Part shown: positions 1 through 6,513 of the stretch, piece by piece
How positions within the stretch are numbered: the first letter of the stretch is position 1
Layout: every line of letters begins with the position of its first letter
Assembly (NCBI GenBank): GCA_046590575.1
Contig: JBKJUS010000149.1
Location: 1-47,531 of the forward strand
Length of the DNA stretch: 47,531 nucleotides
Direction of reading: 5' to 3'
Source of the DNA: DATLNF01 sp046590575
Lineage (GTDB): Bacteria > Actinomycetota > Actinomycetes > BP-191
The notes under the pieces: model-generated
The model's database searches: none
The model's input: only the letters and a program-made list of their open reading frames with translations
Told to the model about the DNA's origin: nothing
Position numbers and translations under genes: made by a program

Positions 1-64
1 GGCTTCGACACCGCCACCGTCACCGCCCAGGGCCTCAGCTCCCGGCAGACACGACGAACGCGAG

Positions 65-132
65 GTGGGGACTTCCGCTGGCCACACGTGGGGACTTTTC
101 GTGGCCACCAGCGGGGACTTTCACATGGCCAC
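65..132. repeat. Three tandem ~23-bp repeats, IS21-like element end
   Basis: Three imperfect copies of a GGGGACTT...TGGCCAC unit lie at 65-85, 88-108 and 111-132, spaced about 23 bp. Multiple terminal repeats of this GGGGACTT/TGGCCAC kind are, from memory, typical of the ends of IS21-family (istA/istB) elements in actinobacteria. If so, bases 1-64 would be the 3' part of such an element whose transposase lies left of the window. No recognisable transposase sequence is visible here, so the family call is tentative. Confidence 0.4.
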
Positions 133-154
133 GGACAGTTGGAACGCCCTCGGC

Positions 155-313
155 CTAGTCATACTTGTCGGGTAGAAAGCGTGCTCTGGCGCGGTCGCCG
201 ATGAACAGGCAGGCCACCAACATGAGCGCGCCGGGTAGGGGATGGCCGGATTGAAACAGAGCGAAGCACGCGGTGAAGGTGACTAAGAACAGCGCGAGCA
301 GAAGGGCAGTCAC
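155..313 (-). CDS. Small putative two-helix membrane protein (52 aa)
   Basis: A short ORF starts at GTG (313-311), directly after an in-frame TGA, and ends at TAG (157-155). The N-terminal half is strongly hydrophobic (TALLLALFLVTFTACFALF). A short turn (QSGHPLPG) leads to a second hydrophobic stretch (ALMLVACLFIG), then a basic tail ending RFLPDKYD. This is the layout of a two-helix membrane miniprotein. The ribosome binding site is weak (a G-run about 13 nt upstream). No family is recognised. The nested inverted repeat at 328-463 lies immediately upstream and could carry its control signals. It could also be chance coding in an insertion-rich region. Confidence 0.4.
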   Translation of the reverse strand: MTALLLALFLVTFTACFALFQSGHPLPGALMLVACLFIGDRARARFLPDKYD

Positions 314-327
314 TCAGACGACGACCC

Positions 328-463
328 CCACCCCCGCTGACCTGCCCCTCTCCCATTACCAAGCCTGTCGAGGGAGTGGGACTTGGTCGGGGGGACGTTT
401 TCCCCCGACCAAGTCCCACCCCCGACCCGCCCACGACGCATCCGGGCAGGTCAGCGGGGGTGG
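328..463. repeat. Nested perfect inverted repeats (20-bp outer, 18-bp inner arms)
   Basis: Outer arms 328-347 and 444-463 are perfect 20-bp inverted copies. Inside them, 376-393 and 402-419 form a perfect 18-bp hairpin (GTGGGACTTGGTCGGGGG and its complement) around the 8-nt loop GACGTTTT. The segments between outer and inner stems (348-375 and 420-443) are not complementary. No ORF explains it. It may be a small non-autonomous element, a strong bidirectional terminator, or a structured site of a mobile element. Confidence 0.75.
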
Positions 464-600
464 CCAGCACCACACCACGGAGCTGTTGCGAGTTCTCCGG
501 CGCCGCGACCAGAACACCTCGGTCGCGGCACCCCAGAAATACCTTTCGCGGCGACGGCACGATCGCTCTCGAAGATCTTGGCCGGCTGCTTCACGCACAT

Positions 601-642
601 CCCCCTCCTCACGACATAGCCGCCAAATCAGGTAGCGCGGCG
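601..642. repeat. Diverged direct repeat, copy 1 (partner 2867-2908)
   Basis: This 42-bp stretch matches 2867-2908 at 37 positions by eye, in the same orientation. Shared blocks include CATAGCCGCC and AGCGCGGCG. It lies beyond the 3' end of the intact integrase, whereas the partner lies upstream of the integrase remnant. The copies look like matching parts of two related integrative elements. No function is assigned. Confidence 0.6.
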
Positions 643-700
643 TCGGGGTCAAGGGCCGCCGTAGGCGGCCGCGGAGCGGTCGCAGACCCTTGATGCCGAC
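642..700. terminator. Nested inverted repeats downstream of the integrase
   Basis: Outer arms 642-655 and about 687-700 pair with two mismatches, and a perfect 7-bp stem (GGCCGCC at 654-660, GGCGGCC at 664-670) lies within. It is about 50 bp past the stop codon of the integrase (minus strand), so it may act as its terminator. There is no clear U-tract. Confidence 0.35.
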
Positions 701-749
701 GCCGGGCTGCCCACACTTGCGGCGCGGCGTGAGGAGGACACACGAGACC

Positions 750-1913
750 TCACTCGATGACCCCGAAGATCGCATCGGCCACGAGCTGCGCGGCGTCCGC
801 CTGCATCGCCGGCGTGACATGGCTGTAGGTGTCGAGGGTGATGGCGATGCTGGCGTGGCCGAGCCGTTCGCTAACGATCTTCGGATGGATCCCACGCTCG
901 AGTGCGAGCGTCGCCCAGGTGTGGCGCAGGTCGTGCAGGCGGATCCGGGGCAGACCGGGCACGCGCTCAACACGTCGGTAGAACTCTCTGGTGAAGTGCT
1001 TCGGGTCTTCCAGGTGGCCGTCGGGAAACGCGAAGACGACGTTGTGGTCCTGGTACGCCGCGCCGAGTGCGAGCTTTTCTACGTTCTGACGGGCCTTGTG
1101 AAGCTTGAGGGCCGCGATCGTGTTCGAGTCGAGCTGGACCAGCCGGCGGCCTCGCGCGGTCTTCGGGGCACCCCACTGCACCTCGCTGTCGACGTCGACG
1201 AGCGTCTTGGTGATCGAGAGCTGACCTCGAACCAGGTCCACGTTGTCCCAAGTCAGACCCAGCGCCTCGCCGCGCCGCATACCCGTCGAGACGAGAACTA
1301 GGAACGCCGCGTATCGGCGGTCCTGCCCGATCGAGCGCAAGAAGTCACGGACCTGGGATGCAGTCCACGTGCGCGGCGGAATCCGGTTGGCCAACGACAC
1401 CTTCGGGGGGTCCGCAGCCGTCGCGGCGTTGCGATGCACCAGCGACCAGCGCAGCGCGTCACGCAGGCACCGATGAATGATGCAGTGCACGTAGTGGACG
1501 CTGCGATGCGCCAACCCTCCAGTGCCGTGTCCCTTACGCCCGTTGGCGAGCAGCGACGCGTAGAGGCTGTTGAGCACCAGCGGTGTCAGCCGCTGCAACG
1601 GCACGTCGCCGAGCACCGGCAGGACGTGCACGCGCATGTTGCGCGCGTAGCTGCGGAACGTCGACGGCCGCAACGTCGGCTCGATCACCGGCAACCATTT
1701 GCCAACCACGAAGTCGCGCAGGGTCAGGTCGATCCTCGCGACGTAGGAGTTGCTGTCCATCGCGCTGAGCTGCTCACGCAGCGCGATCTCCGCCGCCTTC
1801 TGGGTCGCGAATCCACCCTTCGACCGCGCCCGTCCGGCCTTGCCGGTGAACGGGTCGAGCTCGCGAAAGCGGTACTCCCAGCCGACGCCGCGTCGGCGTA
1901 CCGAGCCCCTCAT
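750..1913 (-). CDS. Tyrosine site-specific recombinase (phage-type integrase)
   Basis: This 387-aa protein has the full layout of a tyrosine integrase: an N-terminal arm-binding region (residues 1-65), a SAM-like core-binding domain (about 66-165) and a C-terminal catalytic domain (about 185-380). The catalytic set is visible: Arg213 in TGMRRGEAL, His327 and Arg330 in LHDLRHTWAT, His353 in LGHAS and the nucleophile Tyr363 in DTYSHV. It should catalyse integration and excision of an element at a tRNA site. The 5' end faces the tRNA-end fragment at 2202-2223 about 290 bp away, and inverted 11-bp-spaced repeats (1956-2028) lie between. No excisionase gene is recognised nearby. The start is the ATG at 1913; its ribosome binding site is weak. 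Confidence 0.92.
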   Translation of the reverse strand: MRGSVRRRGVGWEYRFRELDPFTGKAGRARSKGGFATQKAAEIALREQLSAMDSNSYVARIDLTLRDFVVGKWLPVIEPTLRPSTFRSYARNMRVHVLPVLGDVPLQRLTPLVLNSLYASLLANGRKGHGTGGLAHRSVHYVHCIIHRCLRDALRWSLVHRNAATAADPPKVSLANRIPPRTWTASQVRDFLRSIGQDRRYAAFLVLVSTGMRRGEALGLTWDNVDLVRGQLSITKTLVDVDSEVQWGAPKTARGRRLVQLDSNTIAALKLHKARQNVEKLALGAAYQDHNVVFAFPDGHLEDPKHFTREFYRRVERVPGLPRIRLHDLRHTWATLALERGIHPKIVSERLGHASIAITLDTYSHVTPAMQADAAQLVADAIFGVIE

Positions 1914-1955
1914 CGCGCACCCATGACAGGCACGATGCGCGGCGAATGTCTCCGG

Positions 1956-2028
1956 AACCTCACCGCAGCGTCACCAAACCCGTGATCTCGCGGTGAGGTT
2001 GCGGTGACGTCCCGGGAAGTTCCGGTGA
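1956..2028. repeat. Array of 11-bp-spaced TCACCG/CGGTGA repeats (putative arm sites)
   Basis: TCACCG/A occurs at 1960 and 1971, and its complement CGGTGA at 1991, 2002 and 2023. The steps are 11 bp, or 21 bp where one degenerate copy intervenes. The central pair forms an 11-bp inverted repeat: AACCTCACCGC at 1956-1966 and GCGGTGAGGTT at 1990-2000. One-helical-turn spacing between an integrase start and an attachment core is what arm-type integrase or excisionase sites look like. It could equally be an operator for the integrase promoter. Confidence 0.5.
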
Positions 2029-2201
2029 CATTGCTGGGCGGGGCCTCTAGTTGATCTTGGTACTGCCCACGGATTGCCCACGAACGCCACGGCAGCAGGC
2101 GATATTCGCCACTACCCGGCGCTACGGCTGCATTGCCTTTGTGCAGGTCAGGGACTATGTGGTCACCCCAACTGTCAGAGCGTCAGGCACCCTTTGACGG
2201 G

Positions 2202-2223
2202 TTCGAATCCCACGCCCTCCGCT
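2202..2223 (+). repeat. Attachment-site core: tRNA 3'-end fragment (att, copy 1)
   Basis: These 22 bp equal 7349-7370 exactly. They read as the T-loop, the 3' T-stem strand, the acceptor strand GCCCTCC and discriminator G of a tRNA. A G discriminator with a GGAGGGC/GCCCTCC acceptor suggests tRNA-Ser. The 5' T-stem strand upstream (ACGGG) does not pair fully with CCCAC, and no other tRNA arms precede it. This is therefore an isolated 3' end, as left at the boundary of an element integrated in a tRNA gene. Confidence 0.75.
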
Positions 2224-2280
2224 CCTGACCTGCGGTTTTGCCTTGAGGCCCGCCCGGTGGGTGACCCGGCGAGGAGGCGA

Positions 2281-2299
2281 CCTTCACGAAACCTTCACG
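2281..2299. repeat. 19-bp repeat with internal 11-bp period (partner 6587-6605)
   Basis: The sequence CCTTCACGAAACCTTCACG is identical to 6587-6605. Each copy holds two CTTCACG motifs 11 bp apart. The copies lie 58 bp inside the left attachment core and about 740 bp inside the right one, in the same orientation. Best guess: arm-type binding sites of the integrase that once mobilised the element. Confidence 0.5.
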
Positions 2300-2772
2300 G
2301 CGCTCCGTCGGCTGCGTAGCTCTCCCCCGGCCTGACGGACCATCGCCGCGATGAGCTCAGCGGCTTCCCGGTCTACCTGTGGCAAGACCCGGGTGTCAGT
2401 GTCGGCCGTGAAGGAACTGCGGGCGTGACCCGGCCGCTTCGACACGATGGTGACGTCCACACCGGCGGACAACGCATGGGTCGCATGCGTGTGCCTCAGC
2501 CCGTGGAGAACGATTCGGCGCAGCCCCGCCTGCTGGCCAAGGGTGATAAAGCGACGGCTGACCTGCTCGGGCGCGACGGGCGAGCCGTCCTGACGGCAGA
2601 AAACGAGGTCGAGGCCGTTGTGCGACGGACCCCAGGCCAGGCGTTCTGCTGCCTGCGCCGCGCGGTGCACCCGCAGCGCGGTAGTCGTGCCGGTGTCTAA
2701 CGACACGACCCGTGCCCCCCGGCGCGTCTTGGGCTCGCCGAACTCCCGCGCCTCACCGGACTGCGTGAGCTG
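2284..2772 (-). pseudogene. Integrase remnant, C-terminal part only, catalytic Tyr lost
   Basis: The open frame (2772 down to stop 2284) encodes only the C-terminal catalytic part of a tyrosine recombinase. It begins around EFGEPKTRRGARVVSLDTGT and contains LHGLRHTHAT with the expected His and Arg, plus a GH motif. The normal RLGHAS is RPGHAR. The position of the nucleophile tyrosine (expected DTYTHVLP) reads DTDTRVLP, a TAC-to-GAC change. An in-frame TAG at 2773-2775 precedes it, and no N-terminal arm-binding or core-binding domain is present. A GTG at 2706 could start a 140-aa product, but it could not catalyse recombination. Confidence 0.85.
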
Positions 2773-2800
2773 CTACGCCATGTTCGGGGGCCTGGGCCGA

Positions 2801-2832
2801 AACCTCACCGCGACCTCCCCGCCACCTCACCG
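2801..2832. repeat. Three 11-bp repeats (CCTCACCGC-like), putative arm sites
   Basis: Three consecutive 11-bp units read CCTCACCGCGA, CCTCCCCGCCA and CCTCACCGAGG. The first belongs to AACCTCACCGC (2801-2811), identical to 1956-1966. They sit just upstream of the integrase remnant, as the 1956-2028 array sits upstream of the intact integrase. A similar GAAACGTCACCGAGATCGA occurs near 3220. These are probably recombinase or excisionase binding sites. Confidence 0.45.
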
Positions 2833-2866
2833 AGGTCGGTGCGGCCGCAGGTCGAACGCGCAGACC

Positions 2867-2908
2867 CCCCTCATCACGCCATAGCCGCCGAAACAGGCAG
2901 CGCGGCGA
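2867..2908. repeat. Diverged direct repeat, copy 2 (partner 601-642)
   Basis: This is the second copy of the 42-bp sequence described at 601-642 (37 of 42 matches by eye). The surrounding 2773-3155 stretch holds no supported gene; it has this repeat, the array at 2801-2832 and the hairpin at 3081-3101. Confidence 0.6.
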
Positions 2909-3080
2909 CGGCGTGATTGTGGAACCCGCGGGGCAAGAAACAGACCCCAACTGCTGTCTCACTCCGCCAGGGTTTCCGTCCGCGACCTGGAACGTCGGGT
3001 GGGGACGACGAAACGGCGGCCGACTTGGGTGGCCGGAACCAAATATTTCGGACGATGCCTGGCGGGAGAACCCAGCCTCA

Positions 3081-3101
3081 CTGAACCCAGGACGGGTTCA
3101 G
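3081..3101. terminator. Perfect 8-bp hairpin
   Basis: CTGAACCC (3081-3088) and GGGTTCAG (3094-3101) form a perfect 8-bp stem around AGGAC. It lies downstream of the minus-strand carbonic-anhydrase stub and baeRF3 gene and may terminate their transcription. No T-run follows on either strand, so this is only a possibility. Confidence 0.35.
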
Positions 3102-3155
3102 ACGAACGCAAGCAAGGTGTCCGGCGGCATGACCCCTTTAACGGCAGCTGGGAAT

Positions 3156-3293
3156 TCACGGTTTCCGACTGCCGGTGACTTCGGAGGTCAGCACCGCCAA
3201 CCCGCGGGTGGCGCGGGCCGAAACGTCACCGAGATCGAAGCGGTCGGCGTAGCGCTCGTTGGCGGCGAGCACATCCGCGAAGGCGTCCTGGTC
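3156..3293 (-). pseudogene. N-terminal stub of a beta-carbonic anhydrase
   Basis: In one minus-strand frame ending at TGA (3158-3156) the sequence reads FADVLAANERYADRF, then LGDVSARATRGLAVLT. This resembles the first ~35 residues of beta-carbonic anhydrases (DDVLAANERYA...ARGLAVLTCMDSR). Where the family continues with the zinc-binding CMDSR, this frame diverges to SEVTGSRKP and stops. An in-frame TGA lies just upstream of the stretch and no good start codon is present. It is therefore a broken fragment without the active site, on the same strand as the baeRF3 gene and just downstream of it. Recognition is by eye from a short stretch. Confidence 0.5.
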
Positions 3294-3326
3294 GTGGAGG
3301 TGCGGGCGGGCCGGTCGCGGCGCCTG

Positions 3327-4448
3327 TCAATGTCGTGAGCGCACGGTCAGGCCGACTCGGTCGTGGGCGGCCAGGGAGCCGTCCTCGACCAGGGCGACCC
3401 AACCTCCCCGTTGAAGAACGCATTCTATGAGCTCGTCGACGGCATCCTCGAGGACCTCTGGGTGCTCGACGTCGTCAGCGGGCATGAGCAGATCGCCGTC
3501 GCCGCTCAGGCGTGCTGGGTAGAACAGGCCCTCTTCCACCGCGAGCATCTCCACCCGTTCGTGCCTGGCTGCCAACCAGCAGGACTGCATGCCCGAGACC
3601 GTCCGCATTTCACTAGTGCACCGGTCCAGTAGACGTAGGGCCTCGTCCTGGCGCCCGCGCAGGTAGCTCTCCAGCACCGGCCTGATGCGCTGGGCCAGGG
3701 CGGTGAGCGAGTGATTGCCGATGTTGGCGGGGATGGTGCCGGCGATCCGGGGCACCTTCGTCTGGGCCATGAACTGGGCCAGTACCCGATCAGGTCCAAC
3801 GAGCACCACAGGCGCGGGGTACAGCTTCAAGTGGATGGTCAGGGCCCGCTCGACCCGTTTAAGGAAGGCCGTGTGGTCGGCGTCGGACACGCTCGGGCGG
3901 GACGGGTCTTTGGATTGCTGCTTCGGGTTGCTGAGCGGGAAGGTGTCGCCGGGAGCGGGTTGAAGTGTGTCGCCGAGGCCGTCGAGTAGGCGTGCTTCGC
4001 GGGAGCTGAGGACGAGAACGACGTGGCGGGGAGTGCGATGAAGCGACCGCACCAGGTCTCGGGTGGCAAACGTCGGGTCGATAACCACCCGCTCTTGCAC
4101 TTCGACGGGTAGGTGAACGACGCACGCGGTGCCGGGGCTGGCGTAGATGGCGAGCCCGCGGCTTGTCGGTTCCAACGTTGCATGCGCTGCGAGCCGGGCG
4201 AGAGCCAGCAGGATCTCGGGGGTCTCGGGGAGCTTCTCGCTCCCCAACCGTTGGGTGGCCTGCCGCACGAGACGTCGCAGGGTGGCAGCGTCCAGTGGCG
4301 TCATCACAGCTGCGGGGGCGGTGTTCATCAGCAGCGAGACGGCAGGGTAGCCGTGGTTCGCTTGGAGCAGCAGGACCTGGGCTGCCGTGGGCGGGATCGG
4401 CCGTAGTGAACGGACTGGGATGGGCTGGCTTGCCGTGATGGTGGTCAT
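3327..4448 (-). CDS. baeRF3 (bacterial archaeo-eukaryotic release factor-like) domain protein
   Basis: This 373-aa protein matches the pattern I know for the baeRF3 family: an N-terminal LLLQANHGYPAVSLLMNT segment, the signature VVIDPTFATRDLVRSLHRTPR near the middle, LLDGLG, then LYPAPVVLVGPDRVLAQF. The C-terminal region carries MLAVEEGLFYPARLS, DDVEHPEVLEDAVDELIE and GGWVALVEDGSL. baeRF proteins are predicted relatives of eRF1/aRF1 and have been proposed to act at the ribosome; no activity is established here. The ATG at 4448 is chosen because AGGAAAG lies 6 nt upstream; the frame stays open to 4652 without a comparable site. The gene lies 50 nt after the 4499-5008 gene on the same strand, so the two may be co-transcribed. 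It is cargo of the element. Confidence 0.8.
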   Translation of the reverse strand: MTTITASQPIPVRSLRPIPPTAAQVLLLQANHGYPAVSLLMNTAPAAVMTPLDAATLRRLVRQATQRLGSEKLPETPEILLALARLAAHATLEPTSRGLAIYASPGTACVVHLPVEVQERVVIDPTFATRDLVRSLHRTPRHVVLVLSSREARLLDGLGDTLQPAPGDTFPLSNPKQQSKDPSRPSVSDADHTAFLKRVERALTIHLKLYPAPVVLVGPDRVLAQFMAQTKVPRIAGTIPANIGNHSLTALAQRIRPVLESYLRGRQDEALRLLDRCTSEMRTVSGMQSCWLAARHERVEMLAVEEGLFYPARLSGDGDLLMPADDVEHPEVLEDAVDELIECVLQRGGWVALVEDGSLAAHDRVGLTVRSRH

Positions 4449-4498
4449 CGTCGCTTTCCTGTCGTCGTGCGCGAGTGTGAGCTGGGTGTTCAGATGCG

Positions 4499-5008
4499 TC
4501 ATGGCGCCAGGAGGCTCACCGTTGGTTCGCCGACGGCCCGGGGCATTGTTGCCGCGCGGGGGTCCAGCTGGGGCTGGCGGTTGCTCCGGTTCGACCGGGG
4601 CGGTACCAGTGACTCGGACGGTGGCAGCGGCGCGATTCCGCGGCGTCGGCACAGTCGGCCTGCCGCCGCGGCGAGGCGGCGTGTCCGCCGGGTGGCAGAA
4701 GCCGAGTCGCGGAAAGGCATCCTGACGGCTGTCCAGTCGACGCCACTGCCACGCAGCACCCGCTGGACGTGCCGTTCTCGATTCAGCAGCGCCTCGTCGG
4801 TGCGGCGGGCCGCAGAGCGTGCGACTGCTGCGTCGGTGGTGAAGCCGATACGCCGCTGGGCCAGTGCCACTAGCAAACCGGCGTTCATCCGACGTGCCCG
4901 GGCGGCGGCAGCAGCCAGCCGCTCCAGGGAGAACTCGTCGTCGACAACGACGAGGAATTGCCGTTTGGCCGTCGCTGCGGTGCGGGGAGCAGATCTGCGG
5001 ACGCTCAC
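4499..5008 (-). CDS. Hypothetical protein (169 aa), Ala/Arg-rich
   Basis: The first 50 residues contain RQFLVVVDDEFSLERLAAAA, a short beta strand then a helix reminiscent of nucleotide-binding or universal-stress-like folds, but no family can be named. The middle (residues 60-120) is helical and Arg-rich, and the last 50 residues are Pro/Ser/Arg-rich and probably disordered. The GTG start at 5008 has GAGAGG about 8 nt upstream. A good promoter at 5058-5086 lies directly before it. It is upstream of the baeRF3 gene and downstream of the winged-helix regulator, all on the minus strand, so these three may form one regulated unit within the element. Confidence 0.6.
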   Translation of the reverse strand: MSVRRSAPRTAATAKRQFLVVVDDEFSLERLAAAAARARRMNAGLLVALAQRRIGFTTDAAVARSAARRTDEALLNRERHVQRVLRGSGVDWTAVRMPFRDSASATRRTRRLAAAAGRLCRRRGIAPLPPSESLVPPRSNRSNRQPQLDPRAATMPRAVGEPTVSLLAP

Positions 5009-5048
5009 ATCAGTCGCCTCTCGGGCATCACCGAGACTTACCTCGATG

Positions 5049-5086
5049 TACGATTCGAGATTAGCGAACTTTTCTTCGTATGTCTA
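5049..5086 (-). promoter_or_regulatory. Promoter with nested inverted repeat (candidate operator)
   Basis: On the minus strand TAGACA (5086-5081) and TAATCT (5063-5058) are a near-consensus -35/-10 pair with a 17-bp spacer, predicting transcription toward the gene starting at 5008. Nested inverted repeats cover the spacer and -10: TACGA/TCGTA (5049-5053, 5076-5080) and TTCG/CGAA (5054-5057, 5065-5068). A repressor bound here would occlude RNA polymerase. The winged-helix gene ending at 5084 is the obvious candidate; this link is inference. Confidence 0.55.
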
Positions 5087-5410
5087 CTCCAACGGTACTT
5101 GGGGGACGAGCAGATCGAGCAGCTTGTCGAGATCGTGGCCGGCGGTCAGCGGATGGCGGAAATGCCGTCCTGTGGCGACGGTGTAGCTGTTGCGACGGCC
5201 GACCCGTGCCCTGGTCAGGTAGCCGGCAGTGACCAGGTCGGCCACGATCTTCTGCGCTGCCCGCTCGGTGATGCCGACCTTGAGCGCGACGTCGCGCAGG
5301 CGTACCTGTGGGTCTCGGGCGATGGCGAGCAGCACGTGTGCGTGGTTGGTCAGGAAAGTCCACCGCGCCGTGACGGTCTTCGATGCAACGACAGAATTCT
5401 GGTTCGTCAT
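5084..5410 (-). CDS. Winged helix-turn-helix transcriptional regulator
   Basis: This 108-aa protein has a MarR/ArsR-like winged helix: WTFLTNHAHVLLAIARDPQVRL forms the first helices, RDVALKVGITERAAQKIVADLV the helix-turn-helix, and AGYLTRARVGRRNSYTV the wing. The C-terminal part (RHPLTAGHDLDKLLDLL) is a short helical tail. There is no sensor domain. The ATG at 5410 is chosen from the match to this family; the frame runs open far upstream only as the antisense shadow of the TerC gene. It is transcribed divergently from terC across an 84-bp gap and precedes the 5008-3327 genes, so it may control both sides. The inverted repeat at 5049-5080 is a candidate binding site. Confidence 0.8.
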   Translation of the reverse strand: MTNQNSVVASKTVTARWTFLTNHAHVLLAIARDPQVRLRDVALKVGITERAAQKIVADLVTAGYLTRARVGRRNSYTVATGRHFRHPLTAGHDLDKLLDLLVPQVPLE

Positions 5411-5494
5411 TCCGAGTACGGTAGTCCTTCGGCGCCCGTTCACGGCTAGGACACGGGTCCGCGCCGGACGCCACGGAGATCGAAGGAGCACAGA

Positions 5495-6508
5495 GTGCTT
5501 GAGGTCAGCGTCCTGCGATGGACGATCACGATTGGTCTGATCGTGGGGTTGCTGGCCGTCGACCTGGGGCTGGCAGCCCTCCGCCCGCACGCGGTGGGCT
5601 TTCGCGAGGCCGCCGCCTCCTCGGTGTTGTTCATCGCAGTGGCCTTGGCGTTCGGGCTGGTCTTCACCGTCCAGGTTGGTGGGGAGTTCGGCGCGCAGTA
5701 CTTCGCCGGTTACCTCGTGGAGAAGAGCCTGTCGGTCGACAACCTGTTCGTCTTCGTCATCATCATGGCGACCTTCGCCGTACCTGACATTCAGCAGCAG
5801 AAGGTCCTCACGTTCGGGATCGTGCTTGCCCTGGTCCTGCGCGGGATCTTCATCGCCATGGGTGCCGCCCTGCTGGACCTGTTCGCCTTCATGTTCCTCA
5901 TCTTCGGTCTCGTGCTGATCGGCACTGCCGTGCAGCTCTACCGGCACCGCGACGCCGACCCCGACATGCAGGACAACGCCCTGGTCCGTCTGGCCCGGCG
6001 GTTCTTGCCGGTCACCGACGACTACGACCGCGGCCGGCTGTTGACTCGCCTCAACGGACGGCGGGCAGTCACTCCCTTGTTCATCGTGCTGCTTGCGATC
6101 GGCAGCAGTGACCTGCTGTTCGCCCTCGACTCGATCCCGGCGATCTTCGGCGTCACAGAAGAGCCATACATCGTGTTCACCGCGAACGCCTTTGCCCTGC
6201 TGGGCCTGCGGGCCCTGTTCTTCCTCGTGAAGGGTCTCCTCGATCGGCTCGTCTACCTTTCGACCGGCCTCTCGCTCATCCTGGCGTTCATCGGCGCCAA
6301 GCTCGTACTGCACTGGGGACACGGACTCAGCGACCGTGTGCCGGAGATCAGCACCAACCTCAGCCTGGCCGTCATCGTCGTGGTCCTGATCGTGACCACG
6401 GTCGCGAGCCTGCTCAAGGTGCGCCGCGACCCTGAGGCCCGCGCCCATGCTGGGTCGCTCACTGGGCACAAGCACCCGCAGTCGGATGTGCTGGCTGAAG
6501 GCCAATAG
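5495..6508 (+). CDS. TerC family integral membrane protein
   Basis: This 337-aa protein has about nine hydrophobic segments and the hallmarks of TerC (TerC/Alx/YceF) proteins: the acidic membrane motif EKSLSVDNLFVFVIIMATF and a second one, IGSSDLLFALDSIPAIFGVT. TerC proteins are linked to tellurite resistance and, more recently, to manganese export and metalation of secreted proteins in other bacteria; the exact substrate here is unknown. The GTG start at 5495 has GAAGGAG 6 nt upstream. It is divergent from the winged-helix regulator. Length is normal for the family, so it should be functional cargo. A 6-bp hairpin (6514-6530) follows. Confidence 0.9.
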   Translation: MLEVSVLRWTITIGLIVGLLAVDLGLAALRPHAVGFREAAASSVLFIAVALAFGLVFTVQVGGEFGAQYFAGYLVEKSLSVDNLFVFVIIMATFAVPDIQQQKVLTFGIVLALVLRGIFIAMGAALLDLFAFMFLIFGLVLIGTAVQLYRHRDADPDMQDNALVRLARRFLPVTDDYDRGRLLTRLNGRRAVTPLFIVLLAIGSSDLLFALDSIPAIFGVTEEPYIVFTANAFALLGLRALFFLVKGLLDRLVYLSTGLSLILAFIGAKLVLHWGHGLSDRVPEISTNLSLAVIVVVLIVTTVASLLKVRRDPEARAHAGSLTGHKHPQSDVLAEGQ

Positions 6509-6513
6509 TTAGT

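Noticed and set aside
356..973. 205-aa minus-strand frame overlapping the integrase end
   Set aside because: It crosses the inverted-repeat region and the integrase in another frame; Arg/Ser/Pro-rich with no family resemblance.
2143..2233. 10-bp inverted repeat (GCAGGTCAGG / CCTGACCTGC) around the left attachment core, or a complete tRNA here
   Set aside because: No D-arm or anticodon arm can be drawn and the second core copy at 7349 lacks these arms, so neither a tRNA nor a conserved core feature is supported.
5411..6505. Upstream extension of the winged-helix ORF to 473 aa
   Set aside because: The extension is the antisense of terC and rich in Glu/Asp/Gln/His repeats; the family-like protein starts at ATG 5410.
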